Below are positions 1-9,904 of a stretch of DNA of 64,000 bases, in pieces. Positions within the stretch are counted from its first letter, which is position 1, and every line of letters starts with the position of its first letter. Location: positions 372,001 to 436,000 of the forward strand of contig NZ_CP101416.1 in the NCBI RefSeq assembly GCF_027942295.1, in the 5' to 3' direction. The translations under genes were made by a program, and so were the position numbers. The DNA is from Pseudanabaena sp. Chao 1811. GTDB taxonomy: Bacteria > Cyanobacteriota > Cyanobacteriia > Pseudanabaenales > Pseudanabaenaceae. The notes under the pieces were generated by a model that made no database searches, was not told the origin of the DNA, and saw only the letters and a program-made list of their open reading frames with translations.

Positions 1-69
1 TTAAAGATCAAGCCAGAGTTAATTCAGCTTTCATCAACTAGCGAGTTTTAACTTGAGGAGTAAACGAGC

Positions 70-3000
70 GTGGCATCACTTCACCAGCCAATCTGGGTAT
101 TGTCCTTTGAAGAAGTCTATGAATCTCTCAAAACTAGTGCCAATGGGCTATCACAGGACGAAGCTAGAAAAAGATTAGAGCAATTTGGCGCTAATGAATT
201 ACCTGAACCTGTACAGCGCCCATTGTGGCTCAGATTTTTGGATCAATTGACCCACTTCATGGCTTTGTTGCTATGGGTTGCAGGAATTTTAGCTTTTATT
301 TCACGGACTCCTGAACTGGGTTGGGCAATTTGGGCAGTCATCTGGATTAATGGAATTTTTAGCTTTTGGCAAGAGTTCCAAGCGGAGAAAGCCTTATCTG
401 CGTTAAAAAAAGTATTACCGATGCAGGTCAAGGTTTATCGCAATGGCGAACTCAAGCAGATTCCTGCGCGAGAACTGGTACGTGGCGATGTCATGCAATT
501 GGAAGAAGGCGATCGCATTTCCGCAGATGCTCGTTTAATTTCCGCAGAAAGTCTATATCTCGATGTGTCAGTGATGACGGGGGAATCTCTTCCCGTAGCT
601 CGCAATGCTTACCCTGTGCGGTTACGGGAAGCTGTTTCAGTGCGTGGTGGCAAGACGATGCTTCGCCAAGGGGAACAGCCATTACAGGAAAAGGTTAATC
701 CCTCAGAAATTGCCAACCTTGTTTTAGCAGGCTCCACTGTGGCGGCTGGTCGAGCCGTAGCCGTGGTTTATTCGACGGGTGCAGAAACTGAGTTTGGACA
801 GGTGGCGCATTTAACTACTGTGGTGAAGCGCGATCCCAGCACCCTAGAAGTACAAGTGGCGCGGATCGTGCGAATCATTACCGCGATCGCAGTCAGTATG
901 GGTGTACTGATCTTTTTATTGGCATACTTTCTCGTTGGCATAGAAGTCAAAGAAAGCTTTATTTTCGCGATCGGTATTATTGTGGCTCTAGTGCCAGAGG
1001 GATTATTACCAACTGTCACCTTGTCTTTAGCGATCGGTGTCCGCCGCATGGCAAGAAAGAATGCTTTGGTGAGAAGACTGTCGGCAGTGGAATCTCTGAG
1101 CGCTACTACGGTCATTTGCACTGATAAAACAGGCACATTGACCAAAAATGAAATGACGGTGCGTTATCTATGGTTACCAACGCAACCCGATGTCGATGCT
1201 AATCCTGCTGATCATACTATTGCTAATCAAAACCGACTAATTGAGGTCACAGGCGCAGGTTACGATCCCACCAGTGGGAAAGTTAACCTTCCCTCAGATT
1301 CCGAAATTGTATGGAAAGCCAAAATTCTGCTCATTGGTTCTGCACTTTGTTCTAATGCCCGTTTAGTTCATCTCAATGCCCCCAGTCGCTGGCAAGAAAT
1401 TGGTGATCCTACAGAAGCGGCTCTCTTAGTCGCAGCAGCGAAAGCAGAATTAAATTTAGAAGAATTACAAAAGCAGTTTCCTCGTCTACGGGAAATTCCC
1501 TTTGATTCGCGTCGCCTCATGATGACCGTCATTTTAAATTGGCAATCATCAGCATTATGGAAGGATGAACTTCCCAATCTTGCCTTTACCAAGGGCGCAC
1601 CCTTAGAAGTTCTTAAACATTGTCATTGGATTTTGCGTGATGGTGAGCAGCAGGAATTGACCCATGACTATTGGCAGGAAGTGGTCACGGCAAATGATGA
1701 TTTGGCTAAGCAAGGTTTTCGGGTATTAGGGCTGGCGGCGAGACGGGGTGGACAGGAACTGATCGATCTTAAGGCTCAGGATCTAGAGCAAAATCTGATC
1801 TTCATCGGTTTAGTTGCCATGTTTGATCCACCTCGCGATGAAGTACCCAAAGCGATCGCCCAATGTCATCAAGCAGGGATCAAAGTCACGATGGTAACGG
1901 GAGATTACGGACTTACTGCTGAGGCGATCGCCCATCAAATTGGACTAGTTGGCGATCGCGTGCGGGTCGTCACAGGCGAAGGTATGGGGCATCTCTCCGA
2001 CGCACAACTACGGCAAGTTGTGAAATATCGGCATGGACTGGTGTTTGCGCGGATGTCCCCTGAGCATAAATTGCGTTTGGTACAAGCCTATAAAGATATT
2101 GGCGAAATCGTGGCAGTTACAGGTGATGGGGTAAATGATGCGCCTGCGTTACGGGCGGCGAATATTGGCGTGGCAATGGGGCAGAATGGCACGGATGTGG
2201 CGCGCGAGGCCGCCGATATTGTGCTGACCGATGACAACTTCGCGACGATTGTGGTGGCGATCGAGCAGGGGCGATCTGTATATCAAAATATTCGTAAGTT
2301 TATGACCTACATCTTGGCATCCAATGTCGCGGAACTAGTGCCATTTCTAGCGATGGTGATCTTCAAAATCCCTCCTGCTTTGATCATTATGCAGATTCTG
2401 ATCGTTGATTTAGGAACGGATATTTTGCCTGCTCTCGCCTTAGGAACCGAACGCGCAGAATTAGGAACGATGCAGTTACCACCCCGCGCCAAATCAAAAC
2501 CATTGCTCGATCGCTCTTTGTTATTACGTGCTTACTGTTTCTTAGGACTCATCGAGGCAGCCTTAGGGATGTTCGGATTCTTCTGGGTATGGCATAGCTA
2601 TGGCTATGACTTCAACTCCTTGCAAGCGATCGCACCTGCCATTCTTTCCCATACTACTAACCCAGAAATTAGTTTCATTTATGCTCAAGCAACAACGATG
2701 ACCTTGGCGATCATCGTGGCTTGTCAAGATGGCAATGTCTTTGCCTGTCGTTCCGAGCAAACTTCGATTTTTCGCATCGGTTTCTTCTCCAATCCTTTCA
2801 TCTGGTTAGGAATCGCGACAGAGTGGATCTTGATTATCTCAATCATTGAATTTTCGCCCCTACGCCAGATCTTTGCAACTGCGCCCTTGACTATTTGGCA
2901 ATGGTCACTCTTACTAATCTGTCCTCCGATTTTGCTAGGTGCAGAGGAACTTCGCAAATCGTTCCTTCGTAATCGTAAGAGACGGATTTCTGTTCCATAG
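70..3000 (+). CDS. P2-type cation-transporting ATPase
   Basis: A 976-residue P-type ATPase that should couple ATP hydrolysis to cation transport across the plasma membrane. Seen: an N-terminal cation-ATPase region, the actuator motif TGES at 170-173, the membrane motif PEGLLPT from 309, the phosphorylated aspartate D352 in DKTGTLT, and the hinge GDGVNDAP at 685-692, followed by a hydrophobic C-terminal block. The PEGLLPTVT context and the MARKN segment after it resemble the Na+/K+-ATPase (IIC) branch more than SERCA, so Na+ or K+ exchange is possible; calcium cannot be excluded. It starts at GTG 70 after a GAGGAG-like site. It converges on the kdp operon, and the last codons of both genes lie in one hairpin. 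The family call is firm; the transported ion is not. Confidence 0.92.
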   Translation: MASLHQPIWVLSFEEVYESLKTSANGLSQDEARKRLEQFGANELPEPVQRPLWLRFLDQLTHFMALLLWVAGILAFISRTPELGWAIWAVIWINGIFSFWQEFQAEKALSALKKVLPMQVKVYRNGELKQIPARELVRGDVMQLEEGDRISADARLISAESLYLDVSVMTGESLPVARNAYPVRLREAVSVRGGKTMLRQGEQPLQEKVNPSEIANLVLAGSTVAAGRAVAVVYSTGAETEFGQVAHLTTVVKRDPSTLEVQVARIVRIITAIAVSMGVLIFLLAYFLVGIEVKESFIFAIGIIVALVPEGLLPTVTLSLAIGVRRMARKNALVRRLSAVESLSATTVICTDKTGTLTKNEMTVRYLWLPTQPDVDANPADHTIANQNRLIEVTGAGYDPTSGKVNLPSDSEIVWKAKILLIGSALCSNARLVHLNAPSRWQEIGDPTEAALLVAAAKAELNLEELQKQFPRLREIPFDSRRLMMTVILNWQSSALWKDELPNLAFTKGAPLEVLKHCHWILRDGEQQELTHDYWQEVVTANDDLAKQGFRVLGLAARRGGQELIDLKAQDLEQNLIFIGLVAMFDPPRDEVPKAIAQCHQAGIKVTMVTGDYGLTAEAIAHQIGLVGDRVRVVTGEGMGHLSDAQLRQVVKYRHGLVFARMSPEHKLRLVQAYKDIGEIVAVTGDGVNDAPALRAANIGVAMGQNGTDVAREAADIVLTDDNFATIVVAIEQGRSVYQNIRKFMTYILASNVAELVPFLAMVIFKIPPALIIMQILIVDLGTDILPALALGTERAELGTMQLPPRAKSKPLLDRSLLLRAYCFLGLIEAALGMFGFFWVWHSYGYDFNSLQAIAPAILSHTTNPEISFIYAQATTMTLAIIVACQDGNVFACRSEQTSIFRIGFFSNPFIWLGIATEWILIISIIEFSPLRQIFATAPLTIWQWSLLLICPPILLGAEELRKSFLRNRKRRISVP

Positions 3001-3028
3001 ATAGAATGAATGTCGTGCATTCTATCTA
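2998..3028. terminator. bidirectional hairpin joining two TAG stop codons
   Basis: Eleven-bp perfect arms (TAGATAGAATG and its complement) are separated by 9 bases. The left arm begins with the TAG stop of the P-type ATPase, and the right arm ends with the complement of the TAG stop of kdpD. One stem can therefore end both convergent transcripts. Confidence 0.6.
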
Positions 3029-4129
3029 AATATCTGAGGTCTTACCTGTGGAAATGATGTGAATATCAACATTTTTGAGAAGCCTTAAAATCCGTTGGGT
3101 GAGAGACCCCTTAAATAAAATTTGCCAACGAGATTTTTGACTCTCGCCCATGACAATCTGCGTGACTCGATAGCTTTTTGCCGTATCGACGATCGCTTTC
3201 AAGGCATTACTATCACGCACACGGATAAAAGTCCCCTCAAATTCCTTACATAGACGCTCACAGGTCTCAATATGTAAGCTTTCAGCCTTAGTCAAAAAGC
3301 GATCGGGATCGTCAACGAATAGCACATATAACTGAGCGTGCATATAGTTGGCAATCCTTGCTCCTCTTCGCAATAATTGCAGTGAATTAGGATAGGTGGA
3401 AACACAAACTAAAACTCGTTCGTGAATATTACAAACAGGGTTTGTAGAGGACAATGACTGATCATGAGCTTCCAGATCGTCTTCGATATTATCGGCAATT
3501 TCCCGCAACGCTAGCTCTCGTAAAGCAATCAAATGACGACGCTGAAAAAAATTATTCAGAGATTGATCGATTTTTTCAGGCGCATAGATTTTGCCTTCGC
3601 GTAGTCGTTCTTGGAGGGTCTCAGGGGTAACATCAACGACAACGACTTCATCGGCAGCTTCTAAAATGCGATCAGGAATACGCTCCCGTACGATTATGCC
3701 TGTAATCTTCGCCACTGTGTCATTTAGGCTCTCGATATGTTGAATATTTACAGTGGAATAAACATCAATCCCTGCTTCTAGAAGTATTTCTACATCCTGA
3801 TAACGCTTTTCTCGTTCAGAATTTGGCACATTCGTATGAGCCAATTCATCCACGAGTACTAGCTGTGGCTGACGTTCGAGAATTGCCTCCGTATCCATTT
3901 CCGCAAGAGTCACAGAATTACAAGTAATCTGTTGACGGGGAACTATTTCTAAACCTCTTGCCTTTTCTGCGGTTTCAATACGGTTATGGGTTTCCAATAG
4001 TCCAATGACCACATCAATTCCTTCAGCACGTAGTCGATGTCCTTCCTCTAGCATCCGATAGGTTTTACCGACTCCTGGACTCATACCGATAAATATTTTA
4101 TGCTTGCCTCGTCGATGAGCTTTAATCAT
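3026..4129 (-). CDS. kdpD: truncated KdpD (KdpD N-terminal domain plus USP domain, no kinase)
   Basis: 367 residues. The N-terminal KdpD ATP-binding domain has a Walker A GMSPGVGKT at 15-23 and a Walker B-like VLVDELAHTN at 91-100. A universal-stress-protein-like domain follows (about 230-360, containing VMGESQKS). Full-length KdpD is about 900 residues with four membrane segments and a histidine kinase, all absent here. Short KdpD proteins of this kind are known from Anabaena kdp operons, so this is probably the native cyanobacterial form and not a recent truncation. It is the last gene of the kdp operon. It may act as a soluble regulator with a separate kinase; that is inference. Confidence 0.88.
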   Translation of the reverse strand: MIKAHRRGKHKIFIGMSPGVGKTYRMLEEGHRLRAEGIDVVIGLLETHNRIETAEKARGLEIVPRQQITCNSVTLAEMDTEAILERQPQLVLVDELAHTNVPNSEREKRYQDVEILLEAGIDVYSTVNIQHIESLNDTVAKITGIIVRERIPDRILEAADEVVVVDVTPETLQERLREGKIYAPEKIDQSLNNFFQRRHLIALRELALREIADNIEDDLEAHDQSLSSTNPVCNIHERVLVCVSTYPNSLQLLRRGARIANYMHAQLYVLFVDDPDRFLTKAESLHIETCERLCKEFEGTFIRVRDSNALKAIVDTAKSYRVTQIVMGESQKSRWQILFKGSLTQRILRLLKNVDIHIISTGKTSDI

Positions 4130-4134
4130 GATCC

Positions 4135-4767
4135 TCAGACAGATGCTAATTCTAATTTAGATTGCTCAAACATAAAGGCGATCGCCGCAAATAGTAACTT
4201 CAAATTTTGAATTGTATAAATCGTAATCTCTTTCGTAAAGTGATTTACACCATGCTTTTCTCTAAGCATGGCAAATTCCCAAATTACACCATTAGATACA
4301 ATCCCAAATATAGTCGTTGAATTTTGATTTGCTTGATAATTAATCTTTTGAGCAGCAATCATCTCCGCGATACATTGCGCCCAGCCTTCCTCAAAGTTAT
4401 CTTTTTTTGCTTCTACGATAATCAAAAATGGCTTTTCGAGAAAGATTTTACCCATAGGCGATCGCTTTGCCACCATGTAGTCAGGGATACCACATAGATT
4501 TTCATCATAATTCAGGGGTTGATGACTCCAGAGTAGTAGCTCATTTTTATAAAGTTTCCATACTTCTCGAAGTGTAGGATAGATTAAGGTTTCACAAAGA
4601 GCGTATTCTGAGTTTTTATAGACTCCTTCTTTCAGTGTCAATTCAATTTCAGATTCAAAGTATTTCGGTACTTCTACTTCAGCTATTTGGATAAAGTTTT
4701 GTTCAGCATAGGTAACTGCAAATTCGCCTAGTACTTCATCAATTTTTTTGTAATTGTTGTATGGCAT
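4135..4767 (-). CDS. PD-(D/E)XK-like conserved hypothetical protein
   Basis: 210 residues, lying between kdpC and kdpD in the same orientation. It contains GIPDYMVAKRS followed by FLIIVEAKKDNF, which fits a PD-(D/E)XK nuclease-like core (aspartate, then E-x-K), and then an EGWAQCIAEM segment. A paralogue of the same layout is at 21279-21896 (IVEAKRDDFEQGLAQCLVEM). Proteins of this type are common and uncharacterised in cyanobacteria. Its place inside the kdp operon looks incidental to potassium transport. Nuclease activity is not shown, only the motif. Confidence 0.7.
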   Translation of the reverse strand: MPYNNYKKIDEVLGEFAVTYAEQNFIQIAEVEVPKYFESEIELTLKEGVYKNSEYALCETLIYPTLREVWKLYKNELLLWSHQPLNYDENLCGIPDYMVAKRSPMGKIFLEKPFLIIVEAKKDNFEEGWAQCIAEMIAAQKINYQANQNSTTIFGIVSNGVIWEFAMLREKHGVNHFTKEITIYTIQNLKLLFAAIAFMFEQSKLELASV

Positions 4768-4800
4768 ATTTTAAATTTATGTGAATCTAGTTTAGCGAAA

Positions 4801-5427
4801 TCATAAACTATCTAAAGCTAAGTTAAGCTTTAACACATTCACGCCATCTTCGCCAAAGATACCGAGAAAACGGCGATCAGTATTTTGTTGAATTAATGTT
4901 TCTAGCTTACTAGGTTCAACTTTGCGAGCTAGAGCTACTTTTTGGATTTGAGCTTTAGCGGCTTCAGGGGTAATGTGAGGATCGAGGCTAGAACCAGAGG
5001 TATAAATCAAATCTGCGGTGGGTTTAATACCTGCTGTTTGAAGTCTGGTGATATCTCCCGCGATCGCCTTACTAGGATCGGGGTCAGACTTACCTTTAAT
5101 GCGATTTAGCAGATCGGGATTGCTAGGTGCTAAATTACTCGCGCCTGAAACTCCAGTTTTTAGAATACCAGCATCATCTTTTTGAGGATTAGCGGTGCTG
5201 TAGTTGGTGGTACTAGGGCGACTATTGAAATATTTGTCACTGGTAAATGGTTGTCCAATCAGTGCAGAACCAACTATTTGTCCTTGAGCATTAAGGATGA
5301 GGCTACCATTGGCTTGATTTGAGAGAAATGGTAATTTGGCGATCGCTAATATTCCAAAAGGATAAATCACAGCGACGAGTATCCAAAGAACAAGAGTGGC
5401 ACGAATAGCCTTAATAATTTCATTCAT
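4801..5427 (-). CDS. kdpC: potassium-transporting ATPase subunit KdpC
   Basis: 208 residues with one N-terminal membrane segment (about 10-30) and a periplasmic part containing the KdpC signature around SALIGQPFTSDKYFNSRPS. KdpC stabilises the KdpFABC complex and is thought to help ATP binding to KdpB. It follows kdpB and the small KdpF/KdpG-like gene on the minus strand, as in other kdp operons. The length matches the family. Confidence 0.95.
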   Translation of the reverse strand: MNEIIKAIRATLVLWILVAVIYPFGILAIAKLPFLSNQANGSLILNAQGQIVGSALIGQPFTSDKYFNSRPSTTNYSTANPQKDDAGILKTGVSGASNLAPSNPDLLNRIKGKSDPDPSKAIAGDITRLQTAGIKPTADLIYTSGSSLDPHITPEAAKAQIQKVALARKVEPSKLETLIQQNTDRRFLGIFGEDGVNVLKLNLALDSL

Positions 5428-5437
5428 AGATTTTGGG

Positions 5438-5463
5438 TAATTCGTAATTCGTAATTCGTAATT
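5438..5463. repeat. heptamer tandem repeat (TAATTCG)
   Basis: TAATTCG is repeated three times, followed by a partial TAATT, in the gap between kdpC and the small KdpF/KdpG-like gene. Short tandem heptamer repeats of this type are known in filamentous cyanobacteria. Copy number could vary by slippage. Confidence 0.85.
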
Positions 5464-5466
5464 AAT

Positions 5467-5694
5467 TTAAAACTTCTCAGGTTGAAACATCACGACAAAG
5501 AGATAGATAGAGAATGCAAAGGTGGCAATTCCTAAAAGTCCTAGAGCGTAGGCTTGGAATTTGGTGAAGCTTTCAGCATTGGCGGCATAGACTGCGGGGG
5601 CAACGATGAGGTTGAGGCAGAGGGCAAAGAAGATATATTTAGGATATTTCTTTTGAGTTGCGAGTTGCCATAGATCGGCAAGAAAGTTGTTCAT
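5467..5694 (-). CDS. KdpF/KdpG-like small membrane subunit
   Basis: 75 residues with two hydrophobic segments. The C-terminal one, ending FAFSIYLFVVMFQPEKF, resembles the single-helix KdpF subunit (about 29 residues in E. coli), while the first helix (about 18-38) is extra. From memory, Anabaena kdp operons have a small gene called kdpG at the same place between kdpB and kdpC. Position and helix pattern support a small accessory subunit of the Kdp pump. The name is uncertain between kdpF and kdpG. Confidence 0.75.
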   Translation of the reverse strand: MNNFLADLWQLATQKKYPKYIFFALCLNLIVAPAVYAANAESFTKFQAYALGLLGIATFAFSIYLFVVMFQPEKF

Positions 5695-5827
5695 AGTGGG
5701 TTAGAAATAAATTAAAAGTCAGAATCACAGATTAGACAGATTAAGGGATTACACAGATTTTTAGATTTGACTGTTAGCTGAAATAGCATCAAAATCAGTG
5801 ACATCAAACAATCCATTTAATCGGTGT

Positions 5828-7912
5828 TCAAGTGATTGGGAGAAGAATATCGATAAACTTGATGGCAATAAATGGAGCGATTACTCCTCCCAGTCCGTAG
5901 AGGAGAATATTGCGCTGGAGGAGTTGATCGGCAGTGAGAGGTCGAAATTTGACACCTTTGAGCGCTAGAGGAATTAGGGCAGGAATAATCAAAGCGTTGT
6001 AGATTAATGCTGAGAGAATTGCCGATTGGGGACTCTTGAGACCCATGATATTTAATGCGCCAATTCCTGCGGCGGCGAAGATCGTGGGGATAATCGCGAA
6101 GTATTTGGCGATGTCATTGGCGATCGAAAAAGTGGTCAATGCACCACGGGTAATCAGCAGTTGCTTCCCGATCGCCACGAGATCAATTAGCTTAGTCGGA
6201 TCGCTATCCAAATCCACCATATTTGCAGCTTCCTTGGCGGCTTGTGTCCCTGAGTTCATCGCTACGCCCACATTTGCCTGAGCCAAGGCAGGAGCGTCAT
6301 TTGTGCCATCCCCTGTCATCGCTACTAGTTTGCCCTGAGCCTGTTCGCTACGAATGACTTCGATTTTATCTTCGGGAGTTGCTTCAGCGATGAAGTCATC
6401 GACCCCTGCCTCTTGAGCAATTACGGAAGCAGTAATCTGGTTATCGCCTGTGAGCATGATCGTGCGGACACCCATCCGTCGCAGTTGATCGAAACGTTCG
6501 CGCAATCCGGGTTTGACAATATCTTTGAGATAAATGACTCCGTAGAGGTCGCCGCCCTGACATAAGCCCAAGGGAGTGCCGCCTAGTTTGGAGACTTTCT
6601 CATAGGCAGATTCAAATTCCTCTGGAACATGTCCAGCACGCGATCGCACAAAGCCTCGAATTGCATCTACGGCTCCCTTGCGAACTTCGATATTATCGGG
6701 TAAATCTGTGCCACTCATGCGGGTACGGGCGGAGAAATCAATGCCTTTAGCTTGGTTGCGATCGAAATTCAGCACGGCTCCTGATTGTTCGGCTAATTGC
6801 ACAATCGAGCGTCCTTCAGGGGTTTCATCAAAGATGCTTGCCGCAAGCGCAACTGTAGCAACCTCAGCGAGGCTGTGACCATTAACGGGGATAAACTCAT
6901 CGGCGAGGCGATTGCCGAGGGTAATTGTGCCAGTCTTATCGAGAACGAGGGTATTGATATCACCGCAAGCTTCGACAGCACGACCAGAGGTGGCAATCAC
7001 ATTAAATTGAGCGACTCGATCCATACCTGCAATCCCGATCGCACTGAGTAAGCCGCCAATCGTCGTCGGAATCAGGGCAACTAAAAGGGAAACCAAAATT
7101 GCGATCGTGGTGGGCGTATTGACATAATTGGCGAGGGGAGTCATCGTTGCCACGACAATCAGAAACACCTGTGTTAGCACCGTTAGCAGTACGGTCAAGG
7201 CAATTTCGTTAGGCGTTTTTGTGCGCTCGGCTCCTTCGACTAGGGCAATCATGCGATCGATAAATCCCTGTCCGGGGTCGGCAGTAATCCGAATCGTCAA
7301 TTCATCGGAAACTACGCGAGTACCACCTGTAACGGAACTAGCGATATCCGTCCCCGGTTGCTTGAGAACGGGAGCCGATTCGCCTGTGATGGCGGATTCA
7401 TCAACGGAAGCTAAACCTGCGATCACTTCTCCATCGGCAGGAATCATCTCACCGATCGCTACTTTCACAAAGTCACCACGCCGCAATTCCGTAGAACTAG
7501 TGGGTTGAACCGTGCCATCGGGAAGAACTTTTCGAGCGATCGTATCCGATCGCGTGGTGCGTAGGGAATCAGCCTGAGCTTTACCCCGTCCCTCAGCGAT
7601 CGCCTCGGCAAAGTTGGCAAATACCACTGTAAAGAAGAGAATGATTGTAATCGCACCATTGAGAAGCCTTTGTTGATTGGGATCGGCTTGGACATTACCA
7701 AAGAAATTCGGATCGATGGTGACAAGTAAAGTAACTAATGTGCCAACCCAAACCATAAACATGACAGGATTTCGTACTGCAATTTTGGGATTCAGTTTCC
7801 GAAAAGCATCACAAATAGCACGTTGGTAGAGTCCCGCCATTGATGCTTTGGGCGTATGTTTACGCGAGTCACGAGTGCCGCTAGGCATGGGTTTTATTGA
7901 AGAATTATTCAT
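5828..7912 (-). CDS. kdpB: potassium-transporting P-type ATPase subunit KdpB
   Basis: 694 residues, the ATP-hydrolysing subunit of the high-affinity K+ uptake pump. Seen: TGES in the actuator domain, the phosphorylation site DKTGTITLG with D325, [10 protein letters not shown], and the hinge [14 protein letters not shown], with membrane segments at both ends of the actuator and at the C-terminus. Length and motifs are those of the family (E. coli KdpB has 682 residues). It is the second gene after kdpA, with a 91-bp gap holding an inverted repeat. Confidence 0.97.
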   Translation of the reverse strand: MNNSSIKPMPSGTRDSRKHTPKASMAGLYQRAICDAFRKLNPKIAVRNPVMFMVWVGTLVTLLVTIDPNFFGNVQADPNQQRLLNGAITIILFFTVVFANFAEAIAEGRGKAQADSLRTTRSDTIARKVLPDGTVQPTSSTELRRGDFVKVAIGEMIPADGEVIAGLASVDESAITGESAPVLKQPGTDIASSVTGGTRVVSDELTIRITADPGQGFIDRMIALVEGAERTKTPNEIALTVLLTVLTQVFLIVVATMTPLANYVNTPTTIAILVSLLVALIPTTIGGLLSAIGIAGMDRVAQFNVIATSGRAVEACGDINTLVLDKTGTITLGNRLADEFIPVNGHSLAEVATVALAASIFDETPEGRSIVQLAEQSGAVLNFDRNQAKGIDFSARTRMSGTDLPDNIEVRKGAVDAIRGFVRSRAGHVPEEFESAYEKVSKLGGTPLGLCQGGDLYGVIYLKDIVKPGLRERFDQLRRMGVRTIMLTGDNQITASVIAQEAGVDDFIAEATPEDKIEVIRSEQAQGKLVAMTGDGTNDAPALAQANVGVAMNSGTQAAKEAANMVDLDSDPTKLIDLVAIGKQLLITRGALTTFSIANDIAKYFAIIPTIFAAAGIGALNIMGLKSPQSAILSALIYNALIIPALIPLALKGVKFRPLTADQLLQRNILLYGLGGVIAPFIAIKFIDILLPIT

Positions 7913-7939
7913 AGAATTTGAAATTATTTGTGACTATCC

Positions 7940-8004
7940 AGATCCCCGACTTTTTGTGTGAATTTACAAGTTATCTTTGATTTGGCAGAAAAAGTCGGGG
8001 ATCT
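7940..8004. repeat. 16-bp inverted repeat between kdpA and kdpB
   Basis: Perfect 16-bp arms (AGATCCCCGACTTTTT and its complement) are separated by 33 bases, filling the kdpA-kdpB gap. The outer base of the right arm is part of the kdpA stop codon. Similar ATCCCCGACT palindromes are widespread in cyanobacterial genomes. In the mRNA it could form an RNA-processing or attenuating stem that sets the A:B ratio; that is inference. Confidence 0.75.
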
Positions 8005-9716
8005 CAACCTCCTCCTCTAGCAATTAGAAAACTTTCTGCAATAGAACCAAGCGCTAGTACTGGAAAGAAAGTTAAAGCTCCCATAATCAAAATCACTCCA
8101 GCCGTAACGCTAGTAAATAGAACGGTATCGGTTCTCAATGTCCCTGTGGTCATCGCCACAGGTTGCTTACGCGAAATGCCATCCGCTAGAAGTAATAAGG
8201 CGATCGCAGGAATATAACGCCCGCCTAACAAACTGACGGAAGTGCTGAGATTCCACCATAGAGCAGAGCTTGCGGGTTGAGTATCAGCTAAGCCTTCAAA
8301 ACCAGAACCATTATTGGCGGCTGCCGAAGCATATTCATAGACAACTTGCGAGAGTCCGTGAAATCCAGAATTGCTAATCCCTGCCAACTGATCGGGAAAT
8401 GCTAAGGCGATCGCACTAGGGATGAGAATAAAAATTGGATGGATTAGCAAAATCAAGAAACTCGTTAAAACCACTTCATTTTTCTCAATCTTGCGCCCAA
8501 AAAATTCTGGAGTTCTACCGACCATTAGCCCTGTCACAAATACCGCCAAAATCAAGTAGGCAAATAAATAGGCGGTTCCTGTTCCCTGTCCGCCCCAAAT
8601 GATTTGCAGGAATAGATTTGACAGAGTGATAAAACCGCCACTAGGCATAAGGGAATCGTGCATGGAATTTACTGCACCTGTCATCGTTCCTGTGGTGGTC
8701 ACAGCAAATAGAGCAGACTGCGCCCAACCAAAGCGAACTTCTTTTCCTTCAAGGTTAGGGCTTTGCGAACCAAGTAACGCATTCACCAGAGGATTGCCTT
8801 GGTATTCGCCAATTCCTACCACGACAATAAAAATTACATAGAGAATAAATACCATTCCAAAAATGAGCCAAGCTTGCTTACGGTTATGAGCAATTTCGCC
8901 ATAGGCAAAAATTAGTGCCGTAGGAATGGAAATCATCGCCAAAATTTGAATCAGATTCGTAAAGCCATTGGGATTCTCAAACGGGTGGGTAGAATTAGCA
9001 CTAAAAAATCCGCCGCCATTTTCGCCCAGTTGCTTAATAATCTCGAAATGAGCGACAGGTCCGATCGCGATCGCCTGACTAATATTTGCATCTTCTAAAG
9101 TTGGCACAACTACGGGAGCCGATAGGGTTTCGGGGACACCTGCGGCAATGAATATAATTGCGCCAATAATGCTAATTGGTAACAGGATTCTCGTAATCGA
9201 CTGCGTTAAATCCACATAGAAATTACCAAGCGATCGCCCAGTTAAACCACGAATAAAAGCAATCCCAATCGCTAATCCTGTACCCGCAGAAGTAAAGAAT
9301 AAAAATCCTAAACCCAAGGTCTGGGTGAAGTAACTGAGAGTGGTTTCACCAGCATAGTGCTGCTGGTCAGTATTGGTAATGAAGGAAATCGTGGTATGTA
9401 AGGCGGTATCCCAACTAGGAGCGCTCAAACCTGTAGGATTTAGCGGTAATGCTCCCTGAAACATGATCATCAGGAATAGCATAATTGCCATGACCAAATT
9501 ACTATACAAAATTGCACGAGCATATTGCCAGCCCGTCATCTGTACCTTTGACTGCACGCCACTGAGACTAAAAATCAAATTCTCAAATGGTGTCAGAACT
9601 TTGTCTAGAAATGTCTTTTGCCCTAAAAATACCCGTGCGATGTAACGACCAAATATCGGTGCGATCGCTACAATCAGCAACAGTGTAATTCCTATCTGCA
9701 TCCATCCTTGTAGCAT
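8004..9716 (-). CDS. kdpA: potassium-transporting ATPase subunit KdpA
   Basis: The K+-channel-like subunit of the Kdp pump, about 570 residues from the preferred start (ATG at 9716, MLQGWMQIG, matching the usual cyanobacterial N-terminus). An upstream in-frame ATG at 9758 would add 14 residues. Four selectivity-filter regions are visible: around [40 protein letters not shown] and NNGSGFEGL. About ten hydrophobic segments. First gene of the kdp operon. Confidence 0.96.
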   Translation of the reverse strand: MLQGWMQIGITLLLIVAIAPIFGRYIARVFLGQKTFLDKVLTPFENLIFSLSGVQSKVQMTGWQYARAILYSNLVMAIMLFLMIMFQGALPLNPTGLSAPSWDTALHTTISFITNTDQQHYAGETTLSYFTQTLGLGFLFFTSAGTGLAIGIAFIRGLTGRSLGNFYVDLTQSITRILLPISIIGAIIFIAAGVPETLSAPVVVPTLEDANISQAIAIGPVAHFEIIKQLGENGGGFFSANSTHPFENPNGFTNLIQILAMISIPTALIFAYGEIAHNRKQAWLIFGMVFILYVIFIVVVGIGEYQGNPLVNALLGSQSPNLEGKEVRFGWAQSALFAVTTTGTMTGAVNSMHDSLMPSGGFITLSNLFLQIIWGGQGTGTAYLFAYLILAVFVTGLMVGRTPEFFGRKIEKNEVVLTSFLILLIHPIFILIPSAIALAFPDQLAGISNSGFHGLSQVVYEYASAAANNGSGFEGLADTQPASSALWWNLSTSVSLLGGRYIPAIALLLLADGISRKQPVAMTTGTLRTDTVLFTSVTAGVILIMGALTFFPVLALGSIAESFLIARGGG

Positions 9717-9871
9717 GGAGATTTCTACTTCCTTTTGAGTCGATGAAGTATCAAGCAATTGCTGTGATAGTCAAATCATCAACCTATTTCTCTACTCTGA
9801 CAAGGTATATCTTTTTGTTTAGAATTCTCTTGCTTACTTAAGTATAGATTTTAAACATTTTCAAGATTGCG

Positions 9872-9904
9872 TTGTTTAGACAGTGTTTAGATGGTGTTTA
9901 GTTA
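9872..9904. promoter_or_regulatory. three direct repeats at 11-bp spacing upstream of kdpA
   Basis: TTGTTTAGACA, GTGTTTAGATG and GTGTTTAGTTA lie head to tail with an exact 11-bp period. Read toward kdpA they are three CTAAACA half-sites. Tandem heptamers every 11 bp are the usual binding pattern of OmpR/PhoB-family response regulators. They lie about 155-190 bp before the kdpA start and 65-100 bp before the opposite restriction gene, so they could serve either. Confidence 0.45.

Noticed and set aside
1-69. Gene end at the left edge
   Set aside because: No supported coding sequence in the first 69 bases; only a ribosome-binding-site-like GAGGAG before the ATPase.
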